Assembly (NCBI GenBank): GCA_014239355.1
Contig: JAAZYZ010000080.1
Location: forward strand, 1-13,110
Origin: Fidelibacterota bacterium
Lineage (GTDB): Bacteria; Marinisomatota; Marinisomatia; SCGC-AAA003-L08; TMED6
DNA length: 13,110 nt
Direction of reading: 5' to 3'
In this document: one piece after another, positions 1 to 6,148 of the stretch
Numbering within the stretch: the first letter of the stretch is position 1
Layout: every line of letters begins with the position of its first letter
The notes under the pieces: model-generated
What the model was told of the DNA's origin: nothing
Databases searched by the model: none
What the model saw: only the letters and a program-made list of their open reading frames with translations
Program-made: the position numbers and the translations under genes

Positions 1-600
1 CAAATAGATATAGTAAAACAAGCGGGTGCAAAAAGATTGCATATTGATTGTATGGATGGACATTTTGTTCCAAATTTTACATTTGGACCATTTATAGTTA
101 AAGCAATTAGAAAGTTGACAGATTTACATCTTGAAACTCATTTAATGATAGATAACCCTTCAAATTATTTTGATGATTTTATAGATGCAGGTTCAGATAC
201 ATTAATTTTTCATTACGAAGCAAGTAATAATATAAGAGAAGATTTGGAAGCAATTAAAAAAAGAGATGTCAAATGTGGCTTAGCTATAAAACCTGAAACA
301 TGCCATGAAGTTTTAGAGGAATATCTTGATATACTTGATTATATTTTAATTATGTCTGTTTCTCCAGGATTTGGTGGCCAAGGATTTATAGAAGAAACTC
401 TATTAAAAATGAAATTGACTCATGAGATGTGTATTGATAATCATTGTAGAAACAAAATTACATTAGGTGTCGATGGAGGAGTTAATTTAAAAACAATTGA
501 TAAAGTGTATGATACGGGTGTAGACGTAACTATAGTAGGATCTGGACTTTATAAGGCTCCAGATATTATTGGTAGGTTTGAGGAGCTTGAAAATAGATAA
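1..600 (+). CDS. rpe: Ribulose-phosphate 3-epimerase (5' end missing)
   Basis: Interconverts D-ribulose 5-phosphate and D-xylulose 5-phosphate in the pentose phosphate pathway, as a cytosolic metal-dependent TIM barrel. The frame is open from base 1 (first residues QIDIVKQAGAKR), so the true start lies just outside the window; about 20 N-terminal residues of the usual ~220 are missing. Visible family motifs in order are HIDCMDGHFVPN (nt 40-75; metal-binding His and Asp), THLMI (metal-binding His), SVSPGFGGQGF (phosphate/substrate loop), GVDGGVN (catalytic Asp) and GSGLYK near the C-terminus. The common 'HIDVMDG' reads HIDCMDG here, a mild substitution. The last bases overlap the next gene, indicating a shared transcript. 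The TTG at 37 is an internal leucine codon, not a start. Confidence 0.97.
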   Translation, partial: QIDIVKQAGAKRLHIDCMDGHFVPNFTFGPFIVKAIRKLTDLHLETHLMIDNPSNYFDDFIDAGSDTLIFHYEASNNIREDLEAIKKRDVKCGLAIKPETCHEVLEEYLDILDYILIMSVSPGFGGQGFIEETLLKMKLTHEMCIDNHCRNKITLGVDGGVNLKTIDKVYDTGVDVTIVGSGLYKAPDIIGRFEELENR

Positions 601-1189
601 TCAATTAAAATATAAAGATGAATTTTTAAGAAAAATAATACATTTATTTGATTCTATAATTCCTTTATCATTATTTTTTATTGAAAGAGAAACTCTTTTA
701 ATAATTCTATTACCAATAACCATTACATTTATATTTCTAGATTTTACAAGACATTATATTTCTATTGTTGAAAAAATTTATTCATCTTTATTTGATAGGG
801 TTACAAGAAGTGTTGAGAAAGAAAAGAATAATGTTACAGGAGCAAGTTATTATTTGTTAGGCTGTTTAATTACAGTGTATTTTTTTCAAGATATTTCAAT
901 AATCATATCCTCTTTATTAATTATGAGCATTTCAGATTCTTTTGCAGCTCTTATTGGGATTAGATATGGAAATACAAAAATATACAATGGTAAAACTTTA
1001 GAAGGCTCATTTGCTTTTTTATTATCTACTATAATAATTCTTAGTATTTTTTCAGTTAATCTAAATTTATATGCATTAATATTTATTTCTATTTCAATCA
1101 CATTTGTAGAATTATTTTCAGTTTATAGAATTAATGATAATTTAACTATTCCAATTTGCTCAGCTATTTTATTACAGTATTTTCTATGA
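587..1189 (+). CDS. Diacylglycerol/polyprenol kinase-family membrane protein
   Basis: A multi-pass membrane protein of about 200 residues from the SEC59/DGK1/phosphatidate-cytidylyltransferase-like family. Members use CTP to phosphorylate dolichol, phytol or diacylglycerol. Visible signatures are RKIIHLF near the N-terminus, VTGASYYLLG in the middle, then SISDSFAALIGIRYG and KTLEGSFAFL, which correspond to the family's conserved D-A-G-x-x-x-G and K-x-x-E-G blocks. The hydrophobic stretches suggest six or seven membrane segments. The start is uncertain because there is no ATG: TTG at 569, 578 and 587 are possible. I chose 587 because the protein then begins MKIDNQLKYKDEF, close to the conserved core. 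The purine-rich GAGGAG at 580-585 sits too near 587 but well spaced for the ATA at 593. The gene overlaps the end of rpe and shares ATGA with the next gene. Its substrate cannot be read from sequence. Confidence 0.8.
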   Translation: MKIDNQLKYKDEFLRKIIHLFDSIIPLSLFFIERETLLIILLPITITFIFLDFTRHYISIVEKIYSSLFDRVTRSVEKEKNNVTGASYYLLGCLITVYFFQDISIIISSLLIMSISDSFAALIGIRYGNTKIYNGKTLEGSFAFLLSTIIILSIFSVNLNLYALIFISISITFVELFSVYRINDNLTIPICSAILLQYFL

Positions 1190-3249
1190 GTTTTTTAAAC
1201 CCTTTACCTTTATTTTTTTGGTTTATACCTACGATTCCAATTTTAATTTTTTTAATTAATAGACGAAATTATAGAGTTGTAAAATTCAGTTCTATAAAAC
1301 ACTTACTTACTTTAAAAACAAGTGAAATTAATAGAATTAAACTTCTTAATATTTTGTTATTAATTTTAAGAACTTTAATACTGATAATTATTTTAGTAAT
1401 TATAATGAGACCGCATTTAGATAATTGGGCTACATCTGTTAGTAGCTCTAATAGTAAAATTATTAATTATATATTTATTGATGATTCATTTTCAAATAAA
1501 TATGGGATTACAGATGGTAAAGAAAGATTACATTTAATAGACCAAATTTTGAATAATATTTGTCAAAAATATCCTTTAAAAAGCAAATTAAGAATTGCAA
1601 CTTTAAATAAAGGTATAATATTTGATGGATTTAATTCTCATGATTTTAAATTTTCCTTTATTGATTCAAAGATTTATGAATTCAATCCTATGGATGATTT
1701 TTTAATTACAGAGGAAGATTATATTAATCATGTTCACCTTCTTTCAAATTCAAATAGATTATTTGTTAATAAATCTAAAGAGTTATTAGATGCTGTCAAT
1801 AATCAATATTCTATTTTTTATCATTATATGCCTAGCATTGTTAACAATCAGTATATATCTAAGGTAAAATTATTAAATAATGATGATGGTGTATTTTATT
1901 ATAAAGTAATTATTGGTAATAAATTTAATCAGCAATCAAGTTTTTATCTTTCAGTTTATAAAAATATTTATAAATATAATTCTGAATTGATTTTAAATCA
2001 ACAAATCCCATTATTTACTGAAAAAATCAATTTAGAAGCTAATTCTTCTTTTGTAGATACAATTGCTATAAAATTAAAACCAGAATACTTTTCTGAAATT
2101 TTATTTAAATTAGAAGATTTAGAAATGAAAAATGATTGGGTAGATAACAGATTAGAAGATAATTATTATTCCTATATCATGGATATACCTAAGAAAATAA
2201 ATGCTTCTGTCATTTATAATGATTTAGATGATCAGAAGTATCTTAAATCAATATTAAATTCATTTCAAATCATTACAGACAATATAGATACAAATTTTTT
2301 TAGTATTGATTATATATATAGAGATGGAATTAATAAATATTCAGATATAATCAACAATAAAGATATTGTTATATTTTTAGGGTACGAGATATTTGAGAAT
2401 ACAGACCAATCAATTATAAGTAATTTTTTTAAAAATAAAGATTCACAAATAATTTTATTTCCTAATAAAAATGATATTCAGAAAAGTAAATATATATTCA
2501 ATATTAGTGATTCATTAGTTGTAGAAAGTTCATATGTTAATAATATTGTAGATGGTTATGATACAATCCAGTTTAATGATAATATTAGATTAGAATATCA
2601 AGATTTTATAGATCAAAAATTAAAATTATATAATTATTTCTATCATGAATTAAATGTAACTCACGGACCAAATATAACTTCAAAATTTAAAATTAATAGA
2701 GATAATTCGATTTGGAGTAGATTCAATTTAGGGGAAGGACATTTTGATTTATTTGGTTTTATTATAAATAGTGGTAATAATCTTTTTAATTCAGATTCAT
2801 TTTTTTCAGCACCATTTCTTTATTCTATAACGCTAAATGAAAAAATAGATTATTCAAAAAATAATTTACATTTAAATCATAGGCTTAATTTAATAGATTT
2901 TCACTCTGACAGATTAAAGTTAATAGATTTAAATAATGATTCTATAATATTTTATAACAACCAATATCCTATTATTTCAAGTAAATCCACTAAAGGTTTA
3001 ATACATAAGGGTAATTTTCTTAGTTTATATTCATTTAATGCTATAGATAATTTTAATAATCAATTTAGTCTTGATGTTATTAGAGACACTTTAACAGGAA
3101 ATATTATTAATCATTCAAGCTCTTTGTATCTAGGTAATAATTTTAATTCTGTATTTAATAATGAATTAACTAAATATTTTATATACTTTTTATTAATCCT
3201 TTTATTTTTAGAAATGATTTTATCAAATGCAAAACCATCAAGAGAATAA
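1186..3249 (+). CDS. BatA-domain membrane protein with VWA-like segment
   Basis: A protein of about 687 residues with the N-terminal double-membrane-segment domain of Bacteroidota BatA proteins (PF07584/TIGR02226 type). It begins MSFLNPLPLFFW, has a first membrane helix at ~7-24, then NRRNYRVVKFSSI, and a second helix at ~53-75 ending in MRPHL. A von Willebrand A-like strand follows, IFIDDSFS, in which D99, S101 and S103 fit the DxSxS metal site; the rest of the MIDAS is not obvious. A long Asn/Ser/Ile-rich region of unknown fold comes next, and a final helix at ~661-680 ends in a short Lys/Arg/Glu tail. Three membrane helices would place the ~570-residue centre outside the cytoplasm. ATG 1186 is preferred over TTG 1156 because it matches the family N-terminus and gives an ATGA junction with the upstream gene. 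The 3' end overlaps hflX. Function is unknown; relatives belong to Bat/MoxR-type envelope clusters, but no MoxR ATPase is nearby. Confidence 0.77.
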   Translation: MSFLNPLPLFFWFIPTIPILIFLINRRNYRVVKFSSIKHLLTLKTSEINRIKLLNILLLILRTLILIIILVIIMRPHLDNWATSVSSSNSKIINYIFIDDSFSNKYGITDGKERLHLIDQILNNICQKYPLKSKLRIATLNKGIIFDGFNSHDFKFSFIDSKIYEFNPMDDFLITEEDYINHVHLLSNSNRLFVNKSKELLDAVNNQYSIFYHYMPSIVNNQYISKVKLLNNDDGVFYYKVIIGNKFNQQSSFYLSVYKNIYKYNSELILNQQIPLFTEKINLEANSSFVDTIAIKLKPEYFSEILFKLEDLEMKNDWVDNRLEDNYYSYIMDIPKKINASVIYNDLDDQKYLKSILNSFQIITDNIDTNFFSIDYIYRDGINKYSDIINNKDIVIFLGYEIFENTDQSIISNFFKNKDSQIILFPNKNDIQKSKYIFNISDSLVVESSYVNNIVDGYDTIQFNDNIRLEYQDFIDQKLKLYNYFYHELNVTHGPNITSKFKINRDNSIWSRFNLGEGHFDLFGFIINSGNNLFNSDSFFSAPFLYSITLNEKIDYSKNNLHLNHRLNLIDFHSDRLKLIDLNNDSIIFYNNQYPIISSKSTKGLIHKGNFLSLYSFNAIDNFNNQFSLDVIRDTLTGNIINHSSSLYLGNNFNSVFNNELTKYFIYFLLILLFLEMILSNAKPSRE

Positions 3250-4507
3250 TAAAGTCTTTAAAAAAGATAATGTGATTATAATTGGGTTATTTGTTGGGTC
3301 TCCATCATTAGAAAATCAATATCAAATTAATGAGTTAGAAAGATTAGTTAATACTTTAGGTGGAACAGTTATTGATAAGGTTATTCAATACAGAAAAAAA
3401 ATTGATTCCAAATTTTATATAGGAAAAGGAAAGTTAAAGACTATTTACGAGTATGCTATTGAACAAAAATGTAATTATGTAGTTATCAATAATGATATTT
3501 CACCAAGTCAAATAAAAAATATTCAATCATATTTTAAAGATAAAATAATGATAAAAGATAGAACTGGAATCATACTAGATATATTTAATAAGCATGCAAA
3601 GACAAAAGAATCTAAAACCCAAATTAAACTTGCCCAACTTGAGTATTTATTACCCAGATTAACTCGGCAATGGACTCATCTTGAGAGACAAATGGGAGGT
3701 GTCGGTACTAGAGGAGGTCCTGGAGAAACCCAAATAGAAATAGATAGAAGATTAGTAAGAAATCAGATTTTAAAATTAAAAAAAGAATTAATTAAAATAT
3801 CTAATAATCGTTTAATTCAGAAAAAAAATAGAGATACTATTTTTAAGGTTTCTTTAGTAGGGTATACAAATGCTGGAAAATCTACTATCATGAGAGTTGT
3901 TTCAAATAGAACAACCTATATTAAAGATGAGCTTTTTGCTACCTTAGATACTAGTACTAGAAGGATTGAAATAGATAAAAATAGTGCATTTATTTTAAGT
4001 GATACTGTTGGTTTTATTAGAAATCTCCCAGATAATTTAATAGCATCTTTCAGGTCAACTTTAGGTGAAATTTCTGATAGCAATCTATTATTAAAAATTA
4101 TTGATGTTTCATCTGTAGAATTTGAAATGCATTTAGAAAGTATTGATAGTGTGCTTAATTATTTAAATATATCCGATAAAAATTATTTAATAGTTTTTAA
4201 TAAAATAGATCAAATAAAAGATAATTATTTAATAAAAAGATTAACTAAAACATATCCTGGGTGTTTGTTTGTTTCTGCACATGAAAATATGAATATTGAT
4301 TTACTTATTCAAGCAATAAAAGGCAAAATTAATAAAAATAATATTCAAGAAAAGATTTGTGTTTCTTATCAACAAGGAAAGCTTATTAACCAAATTTATA
4401 ATCAATGTGAAATTTTAAAAAAAGATGAAAAGGAAACACATATTGAATTTGAAGTGTCCGCAAAGGATTCTATAATTCTTAATCTTTTGGAACAAATAAA
4501 AAAGTGA
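3227..4507 (+). CDS. hflX: GTPase HflX
   Basis: A ribosome-associated GTPase that binds the 50S subunit and splits stalled or heat-damaged 70S ribosomes in many bacteria. The N-terminal HflX domain (to ~residue 180) holds the family signature GGVGTRGGPGETQIEIDRR starting at ~157, preceded by the conserved QLAQLEYLLPRL-like stretch. The G domain follows: P-loop GYTNAGKST at 212-220, switch II DTVGF at 259, NKID at 325-328 and a SAH variant of the G5 SAK motif. Its 426 residues fit the family. The ATG lies inside the end of the BatA-domain gene (23 nt overlap) with no clear Shine-Dalgarno, suggesting translational coupling. The stop codon falls inside the 5' strand of the terminal helix of the candidate RNA that follows. 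Confidence 0.98.
   Translation: MQNHQENNKVFKKDNVIIIGLFVGSPSLENQYQINELERLVNTLGGTVIDKVIQYRKKIDSKFYIGKGKLKTIYEYAIEQKCNYVVINNDISPSQIKNIQSYFKDKIMIKDRTGIILDIFNKHAKTKESKTQIKLAQLEYLLPRLTRQWTHLERQMGGVGTRGGPGETQIEIDRRLVRNQILKLKKELIKISNNRLIQKKNRDTIFKVSLVGYTNAGKSTIMRVVSNRTTYIKDELFATLDTSTRRIEIDKNSAFILSDTVGFIRNLPDNLIASFRSTLGEISDSNLLLKIIDVSSVEFEMHLESIDSVLNYLNISDKNYLIVFNKIDQIKDNYLIKRLTKTYPGCLFVSAHENMNIDLLIQAIKGKINKNNIQEKICVSYQQGKLINQIYNQCEILKKDEKETHIEFEVSAKDSIILNLLEQIKK
4449..4476 (+). promoter_or_regulatory. Candidate sigma70-type promoter for the downstream RNA
   Basis: Inside the end of hflX a TTGAAG hexamer (4449-4454) is followed after 16 bases by a perfect TATAAT (4471-4476). This would start transcription near 4483, about 20 nt before the long helix of the candidate ncRNA. 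In DNA this AT-rich a TATAAT can occur by chance, and the -35 matches TTGACA at only four of six positions, so support is weak. Its position just upstream of an RNA-like element is what makes it worth listing. Confidence 0.25.
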
Positions 4508-4666
4508 GTATGGATTATCAGATAACCTTATATATATATAGGTACGAGTTCTCTCTACAAATCTCAAGTTTCCTTCATCCTATTATGGAAAGGCCTGCTT
4601 TTGAAGAGCAGAAGTAAAACTCTATTTTGTAATTTGAAAGTTCTGATAATTTCAACATACTCACTT
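4504..4666 (+). ncRNA. ssrS: Candidate 6S-like RNA (structured intergenic RNA)
   Basis: 6S RNA mimics an open promoter and sequesters housekeeping RNA polymerase in slow growth. Here 4504-4512 (GTGAGTATG) pairs perfectly with 4656-4664 (CATACTCAC). After a four-base bulge (4652-4655), 4513-4522 pairs with 4642-4651 with one G-U pair. Together this is a 19 bp terminal helix, extendable by two A-U pairs at 4502-4503 with 4665-4666. Inside lies a large asymmetric open region whose left strand carries a (TA)6 run at 4529-4540. Then come an inner helix (4556-4561 with 4626-4631), a short one (4564-4568 with 4600-4604) and an apical hairpin (4569-4573 with 4587-4591). Length (~163 nt) and the rod-bubble-rod plan fit 6S RNA. 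I recognise no decisive primary-sequence signature, and no U-tract terminator follows. It does not look like tmRNA, RNase P RNA or SRP RNA. A leader element for the VanZ-like gene is the main alternative. Confidence 0.5.
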
Positions 4667-4724
4667 CTGTATCAATTTAAGATATTTTAAAATAAATATT
4701 AATATAGTATTTTTAATTTTAATT

Positions 4725-5159
4725 ATGAAAATAAGATTAAATAAATATTTACATCTAATTCTTAATATAATATTACCAATTATTTTAGGAGTTTTTATTT
4801 ATATAGTTTATAGATCTAATAAAATTATAATATTTAATTGGTTATTTTTTATTGGGCTTGATGGTTTTGTGAATTATATAAGAAATAGTGATATTTTTTT
4901 TATAAATCTACCTTTTTGGATAAAATATAATTTTCCTGATGGTTTATGGGTTTATTCTTTGATTAGCATGTTTTTACTTTTATGGATTGATGATATTAAT
5001 AAAAATAATTTTTATTATGCTTATATAATTTCTATAATTGCTTGTTTTTGTGAGGTGTTACAACTATATGGTATCATTCCTGGAACTTATGATTTTATAG
5101 ATATTTTGTTTTATTTAATCTTTGGTTTTTTACCATTTTTATTTCTTTCAAAAAAATGA
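4725..5159 (+). CDS. Small VanZ-like integral membrane protein
   Basis: A 144-residue, very hydrophobic protein with about four membrane segments (roughly 10-29, 36-50, 74-88 and 97-112, plus a C-terminal one at 127-141). The pattern resembles VanZ-like proteins: an early PDGLW block (71-75), then E110 and Q113 in a helix, followed by PGTYD (119-123) and D126 before the last segment, matching the family's E-x-x-Q ... D-x-x-D arrangement. VanZ proteins are small membrane proteins linked to teicoplanin resistance in enterococci, but most homologues have no known role, and resistance should not be inferred. The ATG has no Shine-Dalgarno; upstream bases are almost all A/T. It stands alone between the structured RNA and the tRNA. 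The family match is by motif only, so moderate confidence in the name but good confidence in a real coding region. Confidence 0.6.
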   Translation: MKIRLNKYLHLILNIILPIILGVFIYIVYRSNKIIIFNWLFFIGLDGFVNYIRNSDIFFINLPFWIKYNFPDGLWVYSLISMFLLLWIDDINKNNFYYAYIISIIACFCEVLQLYGIIPGTYDFIDILFYLIFGFLPFLFLSKK

Positions 5160-5232
5160 TTTAAAACATGTTATTGTTTACTATCGTAGCAATTTTTAAA
5201 TTATCACGCTTTTTTGTATTAATTAATTACTT

Positions 5233-5305
5233 GCCCTTGTAGTTCAAAAGGATAGAACAATTGCCTCCTAAGCAATGGATCCCTGTTCGATTCGGGGCGA
5301 GGGTA
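5233..5305 (+). tRNA. tRNA-Arg (anticodon CCU)
   Basis: A complete cloverleaf folds by hand. Acceptor stem is 5233-5239 with 5298-5304 (two G-U pairs). D-arm is GTTC/GAAC at 5242-5245 and 5255-5258. Anticodon stem ATTGC/GCAAT is at 5260-5264 and 5272-5276, with loop CTCCTAA and anticodon CCT at 5267-5269. The T-arm CCCTG/CGGGG encloses TTCGATT (5286-5292), and the discriminator is A5305. The gene does not encode CCA, so the CCA-adding enzyme must supply it. The tRNA reads AGG arginine codons, which are used in this AT-rich coding alongside the more frequent AGA. It lies only 16 nt before the TPR gene start, so the two are probably on one primary transcript with RNase P/RNase Z processing between. 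Confidence 0.95.
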
Positions 5306-5321
5306 CACAAAATGGAGACTT

Positions 5322-6041
5322 ATGAAAAAAGAAGAATTAAAGAAAGACCCTGTAGCAGAAAAATTAATTTCAGCTGTACAGTTCTCTAAAAATAATACTA
5401 GTAGTATATTTTTAGTCCTAGTTCTGATTGTTATAATTGTTGTTGGTATCACTTATTATCAAAATAAAAACAATGAATATGAATTAAAATCAAAATTAGC
5501 TGTTGATGAAATTATGCTTCAATTAATTAATAATGGATTAAATGATCCTGATTATTTTAATGATAAGCTTAGTCAACAGATTGATTCAATTTATACAGAA
5601 TACCCTAAATCTAAATATATTAACTATTTTGCCTTTATTGTTAATAATGAAAGTTCTGATTCACTAAAGAGTGAAGTGATTAATAAAATAAATATTGCAA
5701 AAAATAAACTTGAAAATAAATGGTTTAAAACTCAAGCATATCTTGTTGCAGGTGATTATTATGCTGATAATAATGAACTTAATAAATCAATAGATAATTA
5801 TGATGATGCTGTCAAATTTTCAAGCTCAGATGCTCAAAGGGGATATGCTAATTATAAATTAGGAAATATTTATTTTGAATTAGGTGAGTTTAATAATGCT
5901 TTATCAGTATTTGAAAATGCAGAGCAGTTATTTAAAAACTCTAAAGAAAATTCTGCATTAAATAGAAATCAGCAATTTTCTAGTTGGGTAGACAGAAATA
6001 GTATTGCATTAAGTAAATTAAAAAATCTTTTAAAAAAATAA
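5322..6041 (+). CDS. Membrane-anchored TPR protein (YfgM-like)
   Basis: A 239-residue protein with a short charged cytoplasmic N-terminus (MKKEELKKDPVAEKLI), one strong membrane helix at ~29-46 and an extracytoplasmic domain carrying tetratricopeptide-type helices. The clearest repeats, at ~130-205, contain AGDYYADNNELNKSIDNYDDA and YKLGNIYFELGEFNNALSVFENA, each with the Gly/Ala/Tyr/Phe spacing typical of TPRs. This single-helix-plus-TPR plan is that of the YfgM/ancillary SecYEG translocon subunit family, which assists trafficking of exported proteins; orthology is inferred from architecture only. The ATG is preceded by GGAG at 5314-5317. Transcription likely begins upstream of the tRNA and ends at the strong terminator after the gene. 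Confidence 0.8.
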   Translation: MKKEELKKDPVAEKLISAVQFSKNNTSSIFLVLVLIVIIVVGITYYQNKNNEYELKSKLAVDEIMLQLINNGLNDPDYFNDKLSQQIDSIYTEYPKSKYINYFAFIVNNESSDSLKSEVINKINIAKNKLENKWFKTQAYLVAGDYYADNNELNKSIDNYDDAVKFSSSDAQRGYANYKLGNIYFELGEFNNALSVFENAEQLFKNSKENSALNRNQQFSSWVDRNSIALSKLKNLLKK

Positions 6042-6081
6042 ATTGAAATTATAGTAAATTATTTAATAATTTTATGTGATT

Positions 6082-6112
6082 GAAAGAGGGCGTTTGAACC
6101 CTCTTTCTTTTT
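6082..6112 (+). terminator. Rho-independent terminator after the TPR gene
   Basis: A perfect 9 bp stem, GAAAGAGGG (6082-6090) with CCCTCTTTC (6099-6107), encloses an 8-base loop and runs straight into a T-rich tail (to 6112). It is by far the most GC-dense hairpin in the intergenic DNA here. The tail is on the + strand only, so it terminates the tRNA/TPR transcript. It separates that unit from the nusA operon. Confidence 0.93.
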
Positions 6113-6134
6113 ATATGAACAAATATTTTAGTTT

Positions 6135-6141
6135 GAAAGGA
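6135..6141 (+). promoter_or_regulatory. Shine-Dalgarno fixing the TTG start of nusA
   Basis: GAAAGGA lies 7 nt before the TTG at 6149. There is no ATG nearby in frame, and the protein read from this TTG begins at the normal NusA N-terminus (MINKDIIDAFK). This supports a genuine non-ATG start. Confidence 0.75.
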
Positions 6142-6148
6142 ATTTAAA

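Noticed and set aside
886..1101. - strand open frame in the lipid-kinase-like gene
   Set aside because: Antisense of a conserved membrane protein gene; no motif and no start signal.
4504..4724. Riboswitch controlling the VanZ-like gene
   Set aside because: I recognise no conserved aptamer core, and there is no terminator or Shine-Dalgarno-sequestering alternative helix before the ATG. The closed long helix fits a free-standing RNA better, though it is not excluded.
5173..5196. Possible terminator after the VanZ-like gene (ATTG...CAAT followed by five T)
   Set aside because: Only a 4 bp and a 3 bp segment with a bulge can pair; too weak to call an intrinsic terminator.
5193..5222. Possible tRNA promoter (TTTTTA, 18 nt, TATTAA)
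   Set aside because: Both boxes are A/T-only and match poorly; such pairs occur everywhere in this DNA.
5219..5452. - strand open frame over the tRNA and the TPR gene start
   Set aside because: It covers a clear tRNA on the other strand, and part of its translation is simply the reverse of the tRNA. Such frames are a common false call at tRNA genes.
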